Source of the DNA: Rhizobium sp. N324
Lineage (GTDB): Bacteria; Pseudomonadota; Alphaproteobacteria; Rhizobiales; Rhizobiaceae
NCBI RefSeq assembly: GCF_001664485.1
Contig: NZ_CP013634.1
Coordinates: 1 to 64,000, forward strand
Direction: 5' to 3'
DNA length: 64,000 nucleotides
Part shown: in pieces, positions 23,067 to 31,507 of the stretch
Layout: the number at the start of each line of letters is the position of its first letter
Numbering within the stretch: position 1 is the stretch's first letter
Notes under the pieces: generated by a model
Told to the model about the DNA's origin: nothing
Seen by the model: only the letters and a program-made list of their open reading frames with translations
Databases searched by the model: none
Made by a program: the position numbers and the translations under genes

Positions 23067-24104
23067 TCAGCCGGTCAGCGTGAAAGCGTCGCTTTCGCCG
23101 GGAACGAGTTCCAGCGGCCAGATCCGGTTGCGGGCGCCCTGCGGATAGTGCTCGGCATAGGCCGGCATGCTGGCGAGCAGGGTTTCGCCGAGCTGGGCGC
23201 CGAGATCGCGCAGCGACATGCGGAAGGAGGTCAGCGACGGCTGCAGGAAATGGGTGCGCGGCTCCTCGCGGAAGCCGACGACGGCAAGGTCGCGGCCGGG
23301 AACGATGCCGGCTTCGGCCAGCCGGCGGTAAAGCCCGATCGCCATCAGTTCATGGATCAGGATGATCGCGGTCGGCCGCTCGTCGATCATCAGCAGTTCG
23401 TGGCCGGCCTGATAGCCGCCCTGTTCGCTCGACTTGACCCGGATGACCAGCGCCGGGTCGAAGGCAAGGCCGTGGCGCTGCAGCGCCTGGCGGTAACTGT
23501 CGAGGAAGATATAGCCGAGGTTGATATCGGAGGAGGGGGCGGCCACCGCGATCCGCCGATGGCCCTTGGCGACCAGCCGGTCGACGCCGCGCGCCGCCAC
23601 GCCCTCGAAATCGAGATCCATCCAGGTATAGCTGCCGCCCGACGCGCTGCGGCCGAGCGCCACGAAGGGGATGCGGGCCTTTTCCAGAAGCTCGATGCGC
23701 CGGTCGGTGCGCCGCGTCGCCGAGATGATCAGCGCGTCGACCAGGCGGCGCGCCACCATGCGCTTCAGATATTCGTGCGGATCCTCGTCGTCAGGGCAGG
23801 GCAGCATGACCAGATCGAGCTTGTGGCGGGAAAAAACGCTCTGCAGCCCGTCGGTGACGCCGAGGAAAAAGTCGTCGCTGTTTTCGACCGTCTCGCGGCT
23901 CACTTCCAGCATCAGCCCGATGACGTTGGTCATGCCCTGGCGCAGGCTGCGGCCCGACTGGTTGGCGACGTATCCGAGTTCTTCGGCGGCGGCGAGCACG
24001 CGCCGGCGCGTTTCGTCATTGACGTCGGGCTTGCCGTTCAGCGCTCGGGACACGGTGCCGATCGAAATGTCGAGATGCTCGGCGAGCTGGCGAATTCCCT
24101 TCAT
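23067..24104 (-). CDS. LacI family transcriptional regulator
   Basis: A 345-residue LacI/GalR repressor. The N-terminal HTH (MKGIRQLAEHLDISIGTVSR, then ALNGKPDVNDETRRRVLAAA) is followed by the hinge and a periplasmic-binding-protein-like effector domain. The frame is open to 24230, but the ATG at 24104 starts exactly at the family N-terminus. It is convergent with the ACS transporter and probably controls it in response to a sugar or sugar acid. Upstream (24105-24370) no further gene is seen. Confidence 0.9.
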   Translation of the reverse strand: MKGIRQLAEHLDISIGTVSRALNGKPDVNDETRRRVLAAAEELGYVANQSGRSLRQGMTNVIGLMLEVSRETVENSDDFFLGVTDGLQSVFSRHKLDLVMLPCPDDEDPHEYLKRMVARRLVDALIISATRRTDRRIELLEKARIPFVALGRSASGGSYTWMDLDFEGVAARGVDRLVAKGHRRIAVAAPSSDINLGYIFLDSYRQALQRHGLAFDPALVIRVKSSEQGGYQAGHELLMIDERPTAIILIHELMAIGLYRRLAEAGIVPGRDLAVVGFREEPRTHFLQPSLTSFRMSLRDLGAQLGETLLASMPAYAEHYPQGARNRIWPLELVPGESDAFTLTG

Positions 24105-24370
24105 CTCTGGCGATCTTCCTCCCTTTGCGGCGCCTGGTGTCATGACCCTTCTTGCCACAGGACGACGCCTGCGAAAAGCCATGGGAGGGGAGGTTACGGC
24201 TGGAAGCTTCGGCAGATGATGGGCTCGCAAGCCGGCGTTCCACCAGTGCGACGGCGCGTTGGGCGGCTCTCAGCTGTTGCTAGTCTCCGACAGTTGCATG
24301 ACAGATGCGGGCAGGCGGAAATTTTTGCGAAAGTACTGTTGTTGTGATGACCGACCGATTCGTGCCAAAG

Positions 24371-24515
24371 GCTGCCCCTCACCCTAACCCTCTCCCCGTT
24401 CTGACGGGGAGAGGGGACGTGCCCCGCGAGACGTTGGCGAGGGACGGAGAGGTCGCGGCTTGGTCCCTTCGCCCCGTTTACGGGAAGAAGGTGGCGGCAG
24501 CCGGATGAGGGGCGG
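24371..24515. repeat. RIME-like rhizobial intergenic repeat, copy 1
   Basis: About 145 nt with two internal hairpins (for example TCTCCCCGTT-ctg-ACGGGGAGA). A closely similar copy in the opposite orientation lies at 41687-41832. The length and two-palindrome layout fit the rhizobial intergenic mosaic elements. Open frames across it are not genes. It lies in the 526-nt gap between the LacI gene and the glycine-zipper gene; the rest of that gap shows only the terminator at 24547-24579. Confidence 0.75.
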
Positions 24516-24546
24516 CTCTTCAGGCCGGCATGCCGTTGATATGAAC

Positions 24547-24579
24547 TAAAAAAACCGAGGCTGCGCAACACAGCCTCGG
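24547..24579 (-). terminator. Rho-independent terminator
   Basis: Reading the minus strand, a perfect 9-bp stem (CCGAGGCTG / CAGCCTCGG) with a 7-nt loop is followed by seven T residues. It lies about 50 nt past the stop of the glycine-zipper gene, a canonical intrinsic terminator. Confidence 0.9.
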
Positions 24580-24630
24580 CTCAGGGTCGAGCGGCACTGA
24601 CGAATTCAGCACCACTTCAAAACTTCAGGT

Positions 24631-24951
24631 CTACTCGCAGACCCGCACGGTTTCGGCGTGGTAGCCGCCGTCATAGCGGTTGCGGACGTCGCGGTCCTCA
24701 TACCAGCATCTCGGCTGCTCGACATAGCGCGGGCTCTCCACATAACGCGGGCCTTCATCGACGTAGCGAGGGCCGCCGCCATTGACGAGTGCGCCGCCGA
24801 TCAGGCCGCCGACGACGCCTGCGGCAACGCCGCCGGCGATGATGCGGCCGGTATTGTCGTGATGGCGATGGTGGTCGCGTGCGGCAGCAGGTTGAATAGC
24901 CGATCCAACAAGGGCCGTCGCGATCAACAGGCTGCTGATGATTCTTTTCAT
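24631..24951 (-). CDS. small exported glycine-zipper protein
   Basis: A 106-residue protein with a signal peptide (about residues 1-23, ending PAAARDHHRHH). A glycine-zipper segment follows (AAGVVGGLIGGALVNGGG, about 38-56), which usually inserts in or oligomerises at a membrane. A Tyr/Arg/Pro repeat follows (PRYVDEGPRYVESPRYVEQP), and two Cys lie near the C-terminus. Similar 17-kDa-antigen-like proteins sit in the outer membrane or periplasm. GAGGAGA precedes the ATG at 24951; the longer frame to 25005 has no ribosome site. A strong terminator follows. Function unknown. Confidence 0.8.
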   Translation of the reverse strand: MKRIISSLLIATALVGSAIQPAAARDHHRHHDNTGRIIAGGVAAGVVGGLIGGALVNGGGPRYVDEGPRYVESPRYVEQPRCWYEDRDVRNRYDGGYHAETVRVCE

Positions 24952-25063
24952 AATTTTCTCCTCAGTGGCATTCGCACTCCGGATAAAAGAGAAATGCGGC
25001 AGCAAATCGTTGGTTCGTTCAATCTTTGCAACATGCGTTAACGCATGTCATCCGGCTTTAGTC

Positions 25064-26962
25064 TTAGGTCGCCGATTGCGTCGCCGTCGTCTCTTCCAGC
25101 ACGTCTTCGGGAATATCGTCGAAGGAGGCGTAGTTGAGGTTATAGAGCCTGGAATAGAGCTTGCCGTTCTTCATCAATTGCCGGTGGTCGCCGCTTTCGA
25201 TGATCTCGCCGTTCTGCAGCACGATGATGCGGTCGGCCTCGCGGATCGTGGCGAGGCGATGGGCGATGACGAGGCCGGTGCGATTTTCGAGCAGCTTCAC
25301 CAAAGCCTTCTGGATCAGCATCTCGGTGTAGCTGTCGATATTGGCCGTCGCCTCGTCGAGCACCAGGATCTTCGCATCCGCCACCAGCGCGCGGGCAAAG
25401 CTCAAAAGTTGGCGCTGGCCGAGCGAAAGATTGCCGCCGCGCTCGCCGAGAACGCTGTCGTAACCATCGGGCAGGCGCATGACGAATTCATGGGCGCCGA
25501 CGGCCTTGGCCGCCTCGATCACCTGTTCACGCGTCGCTTCCGCCTTGTGGTAGCGGATGTTTTCGAAGACGGTGCCGGTGAAGAGGAAGGGTTCCTGCAG
25601 CACCATGGCGATCTGCGCGCCGAGCGAATCCTGCGTCAGGTCGCGCACGTCGTGGCCACCGACCAGCACTTGGCCCTGCTGCACGTCGTAGAAGCGGTGA
25701 ATCAGTGACATGCAGCTCGATTTGCCCGAGCCCGTCGGCCCGACGAGCGCCACCGTCTCGCCGGGATTGACCTTGAAGCTCACATGTTTCAGCACCGGAT
25801 GCTTCGGGTTGTAGCCGAAGACGACGTCCTTGAATTCGACCGAGCCGTCCATGTCGCGCGATAGCGCCTTGGCATTGGGCGCGTCCTTGATGTCGACCGG
25901 CACGTCGAGCACCTCGGTCAGCCGCTGGCCCGACGCCATGGCGCGCTGCATCACCGAATATTGCAGCGTCAGTGACCGGATCGGGTCGAAGAAGCGCTGG
26001 ATATAGAACAGGAAGGCGACGAGCACGCCGACATCGAGCGCCTGGTTGAGAACGCGGGCGCCGCCGACGACGATGACCAGCGCCATGGCGACGCCCGTCA
26101 GGCTGTCGACGATCGGCACCATCACCTGTGCATAACGCGCCGCCGTCAGATGCGTCTGCAAGTTGGCATGCGCCTTGTCGTCGTAAAGGGTGAAGTTGAC
26201 GCCCTGCCGGTCCATGCTCTGGACGGCGCGCACGCCGTGGATGGCTTCGGCAAGGGCGCCGGCTGCAACCGAATTGGTCTCGTGGGCGGCCATGAAGGAT
26301 TTGCGGGCGAGCGGCAGCCAGAACAGCCGGACGATGAACAGCACCGGCAACACCGAAAGCGTCAGCAGCCCCAGCTTGAAATCGAGATAGAGCATCACGA
26401 AAACGATGCCGAAGAGCAGCACGATGTCGCCGACCGAGAGAACCGAGGTTTCGAGGAATTCCTGCATCGAATTGACGTCGCCTTGCAGGCGCGACATCAG
26501 GCGCCCCACTTCGGTCTTGTCCATGAAGGAGAGCGAGACACGCTGCAGATGCGAGAACATCGCCCTGCGGATATCGAAGAGCACGTCCTCCGCCACGCCG
26601 CCGACCAGCGTCTCCTGCGCGTAGCTTGCCGCAAAGTTGATAAGGATGGCGATGGCGAAGGCGGCGATCGACCAGATCAGCGCCGAATGGCTGCCGCCCG
26701 GCGACATGCCGTGGTCGATGGCGTAACGGATGATCAGCGGGATCAGCAATTGCATCATCGTGAAGGTGAGGACGGCGACGACCGACCAGGCGACCTGGCG
26801 GCGATAGGGATGAACGAAAGCCCAGATGCGCTTGACGATGTTGCCGTCGAAGGCCTTGCCGAACATCTCCTCCTCGACGCGATGCGAACCGACCACCGCC
26901 CGCGGCGGGCGGCGCCCATCCTCGCGAACGTCGGGACGCTCGGTTTCCAGTTCCTCGGCCAT
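25064..26962 (-). CDS. ABC exporter half-transporter, subunit with consensus Walker B
   Basis: A 632-residue fused membrane/ATPase protein of the ABCB (MsbA/multidrug) exporter type. About six membrane helices (residues 45-340) precede the ATPase domain. Walker A is GPTGSGKSS and Walker B ends D536-E537 with the catalytic Glu present. The signature is L512-S-L-G-Q, where the first Gly of LSGGQ is replaced by Leu. AGGAGG lies 6 nt before the ATG at 26962. It begins 81 nt after the partner gene on the same strand. Complementary motif changes in the partner (Asp for Glu) indicate a heterodimer with one active and one degenerate ATP site. The substrate is unknown. Confidence 0.9.
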   Translation of the reverse strand: MAEELETERPDVREDGRRPPRAVVGSHRVEEEMFGKAFDGNIVKRIWAFVHPYRRQVAWSVVAVLTFTMMQLLIPLIIRYAIDHGMSPGGSHSALIWSIAAFAIAILINFAASYAQETLVGGVAEDVLFDIRRAMFSHLQRVSLSFMDKTEVGRLMSRLQGDVNSMQEFLETSVLSVGDIVLLFGIVFVMLYLDFKLGLLTLSVLPVLFIVRLFWLPLARKSFMAAHETNSVAAGALAEAIHGVRAVQSMDRQGVNFTLYDDKAHANLQTHLTAARYAQVMVPIVDSLTGVAMALVIVVGGARVLNQALDVGVLVAFLFYIQRFFDPIRSLTLQYSVMQRAMASGQRLTEVLDVPVDIKDAPNAKALSRDMDGSVEFKDVVFGYNPKHPVLKHVSFKVNPGETVALVGPTGSGKSSCMSLIHRFYDVQQGQVLVGGHDVRDLTQDSLGAQIAMVLQEPFLFTGTVFENIRYHKAEATREQVIEAAKAVGAHEFVMRLPDGYDSVLGERGGNLSLGQRQLLSFARALVADAKILVLDEATANIDSYTEMLIQKALVKLLENRTGLVIAHRLATIREADRIIVLQNGEIIESGDHRQLMKNGKLYSRLYNLNYASFDDIPEDVLEETTATQSAT

Positions 26963-27043
26963 CACACTCCTCCTGCGGCCATTGATCCGCTGGCCCGCAC
27001 ATTCATTGCTTGTCTTCTTCTTCCTGGTGGGAAGAGAAGGGAG

Positions 27044-28897
27044 TTACGCGCTCAACACCTCGTCGCCCGGCCGCACCTGCAGTTCATAGAGCGCCTTGTA
27101 GCGTCCGCCGAGCGCCAGCAGCGCCGCATGGGTTCCGCGCTCGACGATCCTTCCGTCTTCGACGAACAGGATCTGGTCGGCATGCATCAGCGAGCTCAGG
27201 CGGTGGGCGACGATGATCGTCACGCGGTCGGCGGCATAGCGGCGCATGGCGCTGCGGATGCGCTGCTCGGTGGCCGCGTCGATCGCCGCGGTGGAATCGT
27301 CGAACACCATCACCGCAGGCTTCAGCATCAGCGCGCGGGCGATCGAAAGACGCTGCCGCTGGCCGCCGGACAGCGAAACGCCGCGCTCGCCGACGACGGT
27401 GCCGTAGCCGGTGGGCAGGCCGAGCACGTAATTGTGCAGCTGGGCACTTTCGCTGGCGCGTTCGATGCGGCCTTCCTTCGCCCAGGGGTCGCCATAGGCG
27501 ATATTGTTTTCGATCGTCGTGGTGAACAGGAAGGAATCCTGCTGGACGACGGCAACGGCCCGGCGCAGCGATTGCAGTGTCGCCTTGCGGATATCCTGGC
27601 CGTCGATGGTGATCTTGCCGCCGGTGACGTCGTAGAAGCGCGGGATCAGATGGGCGATGGTCGACTTGCCGCTGCCGGGAGGCCCGACGATGCCGATCGT
27701 CTGGCCGCGCCGAGCCTCGAAGGAGACATCGTGGAGCACGGTGCGTTTTTCCGACCCGGGATAGGCGAAGCTGACATTCTCGAAGCGCAGCACGCCGTCC
27801 GTCACCGCCAAGTCCCTCGCATCCGGCGCGTCCTTGATCGATATATCGAGATCGAGCAGGTTGAAGAGGCGCGAGCCGCAGGTGGAGGCGCGGGCAAAGG
27901 CATTGACCATCAGCCCGAGCTGGCGCACCGGCATCTGCAATATGGTCATGAAGGTCAGGAACGAGGCGAGCGTGCCGACGGTGATCTCGCCCGACATCAC
28001 CTTGCCGCCGCCGACGAAAAGCACCAGGCCCATCGCCGCGAAGAAGGAAAAGGTCATGGCGCTGGTATTGATCACGCGGATGCCGACGCGCTGATGGGCG
28101 AGCGCCAATGCATTTTTCGAGGCTGCCTCGAATTTCGACATTTCGTGGTCCTGCGCGGCAAAGGCGCGCACGACGCGGATGCCGCCGAGATTCTCCTCCA
28201 TGATGCGGGTCAGCACCGACAGCCGCTCCTGCAGGTCGAGCCAGGTGGCGCGCAGCCTGAGCTGCGTCACCGAAGAGCGCCAGCCGACGAAGGGCACGAA
28301 GGAGAGCGCGAGAAGGCCGAGCACCATGTCGGTCGACAGCAGCATATAGGCGCCGATGCCGATCAGCACTGTGAGCAGGATCATCCGGACGAGCGCGGTG
28401 GAAAAATACATGCGCACGCCTTCGAGATCGAGCAGGCCGATGGTGATCAGATCGCCGGAGTGTACGGTGTCGTGAAAGCTGAAGGACAGCCGCTGGATCT
28501 TTTCATAGCAGGCCAGCCGCAATTCGTAGCCGATGTGGTGGCCGACGGCTTCGCTGTAATAGTTCTGCACCATGGTAAAGAGGCCGCGCAGCACGCTGGC
28601 GCCGAGCAGCAGCAGCGCCGTGGTCAGAAGCGCGTCCTGCGCCGCCTGGCCGGCCGCGCCGCCGCTCATCGCCATCTGCGTGTGGTCGACGGCCTGGCCG
28701 AGGAGGCGCGGGATCATCAGCTGGAAGGTCGAGGCGACAAGCGTGGCGCCGATCGCAAAGCCCGATTGCCAGGGGTGGCGGAAGGCCATCATGGTGATGC
28801 GCACCAATGTGAAGAGGCCTCGGCCCCAGCCTGCCGCAGTTGCAAGCGCCATCGAAGCCGAAGGCTTCGTCGCGCGTATTAACGCATCGCTGCTCAC
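27044..28897 (-). CDS. ABC exporter half-transporter, subunit with degenerate Walker B
   Basis: The partner half of the exporter, 617 residues if the GTG at 28897 is used (N-terminus SSDALIRATKP). The frame is open to 29065, and ATGs at 28954 or further downstream are alternatives without good ribosome sites. Six membrane helices precede an ATPase domain with GPPGSGKST, LSGGQRQR and Walker B VMVFD533-D534, in which Asp replaces the catalytic Glu. This is the pattern of the degenerate site in heterodimeric exporters such as TM287/288 or BmrCD (known from the family). Paired with the gene at 25064-26962, probably in one operon. Confidence 0.88.
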   Translation of the reverse strand: MSSDALIRATKPSASMALATAAGWGRGLFTLVRITMMAFRHPWQSGFAIGATLVASTFQLMIPRLLGQAVDHTQMAMSGGAAGQAAQDALLTTALLLLGASVLRGLFTMVQNYYSEAVGHHIGYELRLACYEKIQRLSFSFHDTVHSGDLITIGLLDLEGVRMYFSTALVRMILLTVLIGIGAYMLLSTDMVLGLLALSFVPFVGWRSSVTQLRLRATWLDLQERLSVLTRIMEENLGGIRVVRAFAAQDHEMSKFEAASKNALALAHQRVGIRVINTSAMTFSFFAAMGLVLFVGGGKVMSGEITVGTLASFLTFMTILQMPVRQLGLMVNAFARASTCGSRLFNLLDLDISIKDAPDARDLAVTDGVLRFENVSFAYPGSEKRTVLHDVSFEARRGQTIGIVGPPGSGKSTIAHLIPRFYDVTGGKITIDGQDIRKATLQSLRRAVAVVQQDSFLFTTTIENNIAYGDPWAKEGRIERASESAQLHNYVLGLPTGYGTVVGERGVSLSGGQRQRLSIARALMLKPAVMVFDDSTAAIDAATEQRIRSAMRRYAADRVTIIVAHRLSSLMHADQILFVEDGRIVERGTHAALLALGGRYKALYELQVRPGDEVLSA

Positions 28898-29058
28898 GGT
28901 GTTTTTCCAATAGATGTGTGGTCGGACGCTGGCCCGAAAAGACGGCAAATCCATGAAAGGATTGATAGCCTCGTCACTTTTGCCGATTCCATTTGGGGGT
29001 TCAAGTAAAGAATTCACCAACTGGTTATTTTTACGTGAGGTCGCCTCGCATCCTTGCG

Positions 29059-29083
29059 GGAACAATCGGCGCGCGGGTGGGTT
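29059..29083 (+). promoter_or_regulatory. weak EcfG-type promoter match before the flavodoxin gene
   Basis: GGAAC (29059-29063), 16 nt, then GGTT (29080-29083). Only the first base of the -10 differs from CGTT. It would give a leader of about 40 nt for the gene at 29129. Confidence 0.4.
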
Positions 29084-29128
29084 GCAGCAGGCAAACCCTG
29101 TCAGGCAGCCGTTACCGGGGAGAGATCC

Positions 29129-29746
29129 ATGCCGCTGAAAGCCCTCGCTCTCAATGCAACACTGAAGACCAGCGACGCCAAGGAGCCGTCCTCCACCGAC
29201 CGGATGATCGGTCTCATCGACAAGGCACTGTCCGAATATGACGTCACGACCGACGTGCTGCGGCTTGCCGATTTCAACGTCAAGCCGGGCGTTACATCCG
29301 ACGAAGGCGCAGGCGACGACTGGCCCGATATTCGCGCCAAGCTGCTCGCCGCCGACATCCTAATCATGGCGACGCCGATCTGGCTCGGCCAGCCGTCGAG
29401 CGTCTGCAAGCGGGCGCTGGAGCGCATGGACGCCTTCCTCGACGAGACCGACGACCAGGGCCGCATGGTCTCCTATGGCAGGGTCGCGGCCGTCGCCGTC
29501 GTCGGCAACGAGGACGGCGCCCATCATGTGTCGGCCGAGCTTTTCCAGGCGCTGAACGATGTCGGCTTCACCATTCCGGCCAATGCCGTCGCCTACTGGG
29601 TCGGCGAGGCGATGGGTTCCAAGAATTTCGTCGACCTCGACAAGGTGCCGAAGGTCGTGACGACATCAGTCGACATGCTGGCGCGCAACACGGCGCATCT
29701 GGCGAGCCTGCTGAAGGCCAAGCCATATCCAGGCGAGGAAGGCTGA
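29129..29746 (+). CDS. flavodoxin-like NAD(P)H-dependent oxidoreductase
   Basis: A 205-residue protein of the NADPH-dependent FMN reductase / flavodoxin-fold family. The flavin phosphate loop is ALNATLKTSDAKEPSSTDRM near the N-terminus, and the conserved ADILIMATPIWLGQPSSVCK follows at about 74-93. It probably binds FMN and reduces quinones or other acceptors in the cytoplasm; the substrate cannot be read. GGGGAGA lies 6 nt before the ATG. It is divergent from the ABC exporter genes. A weak EcfG-type promoter upstream suggests stress control. A hairpin follows the stop. Confidence 0.85.
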   Translation: MPLKALALNATLKTSDAKEPSSTDRMIGLIDKALSEYDVTTDVLRLADFNVKPGVTSDEGAGDDWPDIRAKLLAADILIMATPIWLGQPSSVCKRALERMDAFLDETDDQGRMVSYGRVAAVAVVGNEDGAHHVSAELFQALNDVGFTIPANAVAYWVGEAMGSKNFVDLDKVPKVVTTSVDMLARNTAHLASLLKAKPYPGEEG

Positions 29747-29788
29747 AGTCGGCCCGTCTAAATCGTTTATCTTTCAAAGACTTGAATC

Positions 29789-29816
29789 CCCGTGGCAACA
29801 AAGCTCTTGCCACGGG
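29789..29816 (+). terminator. hairpin after the flavodoxin gene
   Basis: A perfect 10-bp stem (CCCGTGGCAA / TTGCCACGGG) with an 8-nt loop, about 42 nt past the stop. A second small stem GCGCC-attt-GGCGC and TTTC follow directly. Likely terminator. The rest of 29747-30029 shows no gene. Confidence 0.6.
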
Positions 29817-30029
29817 CGCCATTTGGCGCTTTCATACACGACTAGTTTGATAGACTATAGACGGGCGTGATTGCTCCGCCCGTGCACTTCCGGGGCCTCC
29901 GGCTCGGACTTCGCTTCCGCGGCAAATGTTCGTGAATGGCCGCATGAACCTCATCAACGCATGACCCGCTATCCATGCGTTGAAACCTCGATCGACACAC
30001 GGTGCGGATGAAGCCGCCAAGGAGTTGCG

Positions 30030-31436
30030 ATGACGGTTCAAGGACTTTTTTCCGCCAGGGCCAATGCGGCGGCGCAGATCTCAGCCGTGCCGCGCATTGC
30101 CATCGTCGGGCGCGGTTTTTCCGGGATGATGATGGCGATCGCGCTGATGAAGACGGTGCGTGCGCCCTTCCATCTGCAGCTGTTCGATCCAAATTCCTCG
30201 GTCAGCGGCGGGCAGGCGCTGGCCTCGGTACGCGCCTCGACGATCCTCAACACCCGTGTGCGCGATCTCTCGGTCGCAGTCGGCGACAGCGACGACTTCA
30301 ACGACTGGCTCTGCAGCAATACGGCCTTCCGCGCCGCCGTGCCGGCCGCCATCCCCGGTTTCCGGCAGATCTTCGTGCCGAAGGAAATCTTCAGCGATTA
30401 TGTCTATCAGCGTTTCTCCGAAGCGCTGGCCGCGCGCCGGGACATCACCGTCCAGGTCTGCAACGATCCGGTGGTGGCGATCCGCAGGAGCCACGGCAAC
30501 CGCTTCCTGCTCGAAAGCGCCAATCCGGCCAATCCGCTGTTCGACACCGTGATGCTGGCCACCGGCTATGGCCTGAACGGTGAGGGCGCCGGCGGCGAGG
30601 AGGCTTCGCCGGTCAGGGCGCAGCGGCTTGTCGCGCGGCCGCATGCGGTGCTGCTCGGCAGCGGCATCCGCGTCGTCGACCAGTTGCTGCAACTGCGCGA
30701 TGCCGGTTACGCCGGCCAGGTGACGATCATTTCCCGGCGCGGTTTCCTGCCCCAGAGCCATACGCCGAATTCCGCCGATCCGGTCTTTCCGGCCGAAACG
30801 CTGCCGCAGAGCCTGCCCGACATCGTGCGTTTCGTCCGCCAGGCCTGCCGCGAGGCTGAGGAGGAGGGCCGAAGCTGGCAATCGGTGATGAACGGCCTGA
30901 GGAAACACGCCCGCTCGCTCTGGCGTTCGCTGCCGGCGCGCCACAAACACCAATTCAACCGGCATTTGCGGGCAATCTACGACAGCCATCGCAACCGCCT
31001 GCCGGAGGCGATGCATCTGCGCCTGAAACGCGAGCTCGCCGAAGGCCGCACCGTTTTGCGCCGCGGCCGAGCCGGCCGCCGGGGCCTCAGCGGCCTGTTC
31101 TTCACGCCGGCCGGTTCCATGGTCGAGGAGGTCATCCATGCCGAGCGCGTCATCGATTGCCGTTGTCAGGCGCCGGATCTATCCGCGCCGCTGATCGAGA
31201 GCCTGTTTTCCGCCGGCCTCGCCATGCCCGACGAACTCTCGCTCGGGCTGGCGGTCAATGCGCGCGGCGAGCCCTTCCTGGAGGACGGCTCGACCGTCGC
31301 CGGCCTTTTTGCCATCGGCCCGCTCGGCCTCGGCAGCCTGCCGGATATCGATCTGGTGCCGGAGATCGTCCAGCAGGCCTATGCCGCTGCCGAGCGGGTC
31401 GGCGCGCAGTTCTATCCGCAGGTCAAGGCGGTCTGA
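30030..31436 (+). CDS. FAD/NAD(P)-binding protein (NAD_binding_9 type)
   Basis: A 468-residue flavoprotein-like protein. The N-terminal dinucleotide-binding motif is IAIVGRGFSGMMMAIAL (about residues 23-39), and a second nucleotide-binding segment HAVLLGSGIRVVDQLLQL lies near 207. The C-terminal part has the FAD-region pattern LFAIGPLGLGSLPDID. It belongs to the YdhS/HpnW-like FAD-NAD(P)-binding family; the substrate is unknown. AAGGAG lies 6 nt before the ATG. It is followed after 71 nt by the hybrid kinase gene on the same strand, but that gene has its own promoter. Confidence 0.82.
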   Translation: MTVQGLFSARANAAAQISAVPRIAIVGRGFSGMMMAIALMKTVRAPFHLQLFDPNSSVSGGQALASVRASTILNTRVRDLSVAVGDSDDFNDWLCSNTAFRAAVPAAIPGFRQIFVPKEIFSDYVYQRFSEALAARRDITVQVCNDPVVAIRRSHGNRFLLESANPANPLFDTVMLATGYGLNGEGAGGEEASPVRAQRLVARPHAVLLGSGIRVVDQLLQLRDAGYAGQVTIISRRGFLPQSHTPNSADPVFPAETLPQSLPDIVRFVRQACREAEEEGRSWQSVMNGLRKHARSLWRSLPARHKHQFNRHLRAIYDSHRNRLPEAMHLRLKRELAEGRTVLRRGRAGRRGLSGLFFTPAGSMVEEVIHAERVIDCRCQAPDLSAPLIESLFSAGLAMPDELSLGLAVNARGEPFLEDGSTVAGLFAIGPLGLGSLPDIDLVPEIVQQAYAAAERVGAQFYPQVKAV

Positions 31437-31453
31437 AATTTTGAGGCCGCTTC

Positions 31454-31479
31454 GGAACCATCCGCCCTGCCGCCGCGTT
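31454..31479 (+). promoter_or_regulatory. EcfG-type promoter of the hybrid kinase gene
   Basis: GGAAC (31454-31458), 17 nt, then CGTT (31476-31479): an exact match to the EcfG consensus. The predicted start site is about 20 nt before the kinase ATG at 31508. Confidence 0.75.
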
Positions 31480-31507
31480 ATAAAGCGCTGGTGAGTAAGA
31501 GGGGCCG

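Noticed and set aside
24194..24571. 125-codon minus-strand frame between the LacI and glycine-zipper genes
   Set aside because: It runs through the RIME-like repeat; its sequence (for example PSPRQNGERVRVRG) is the typical translation of that repeat, with no ribosome site.
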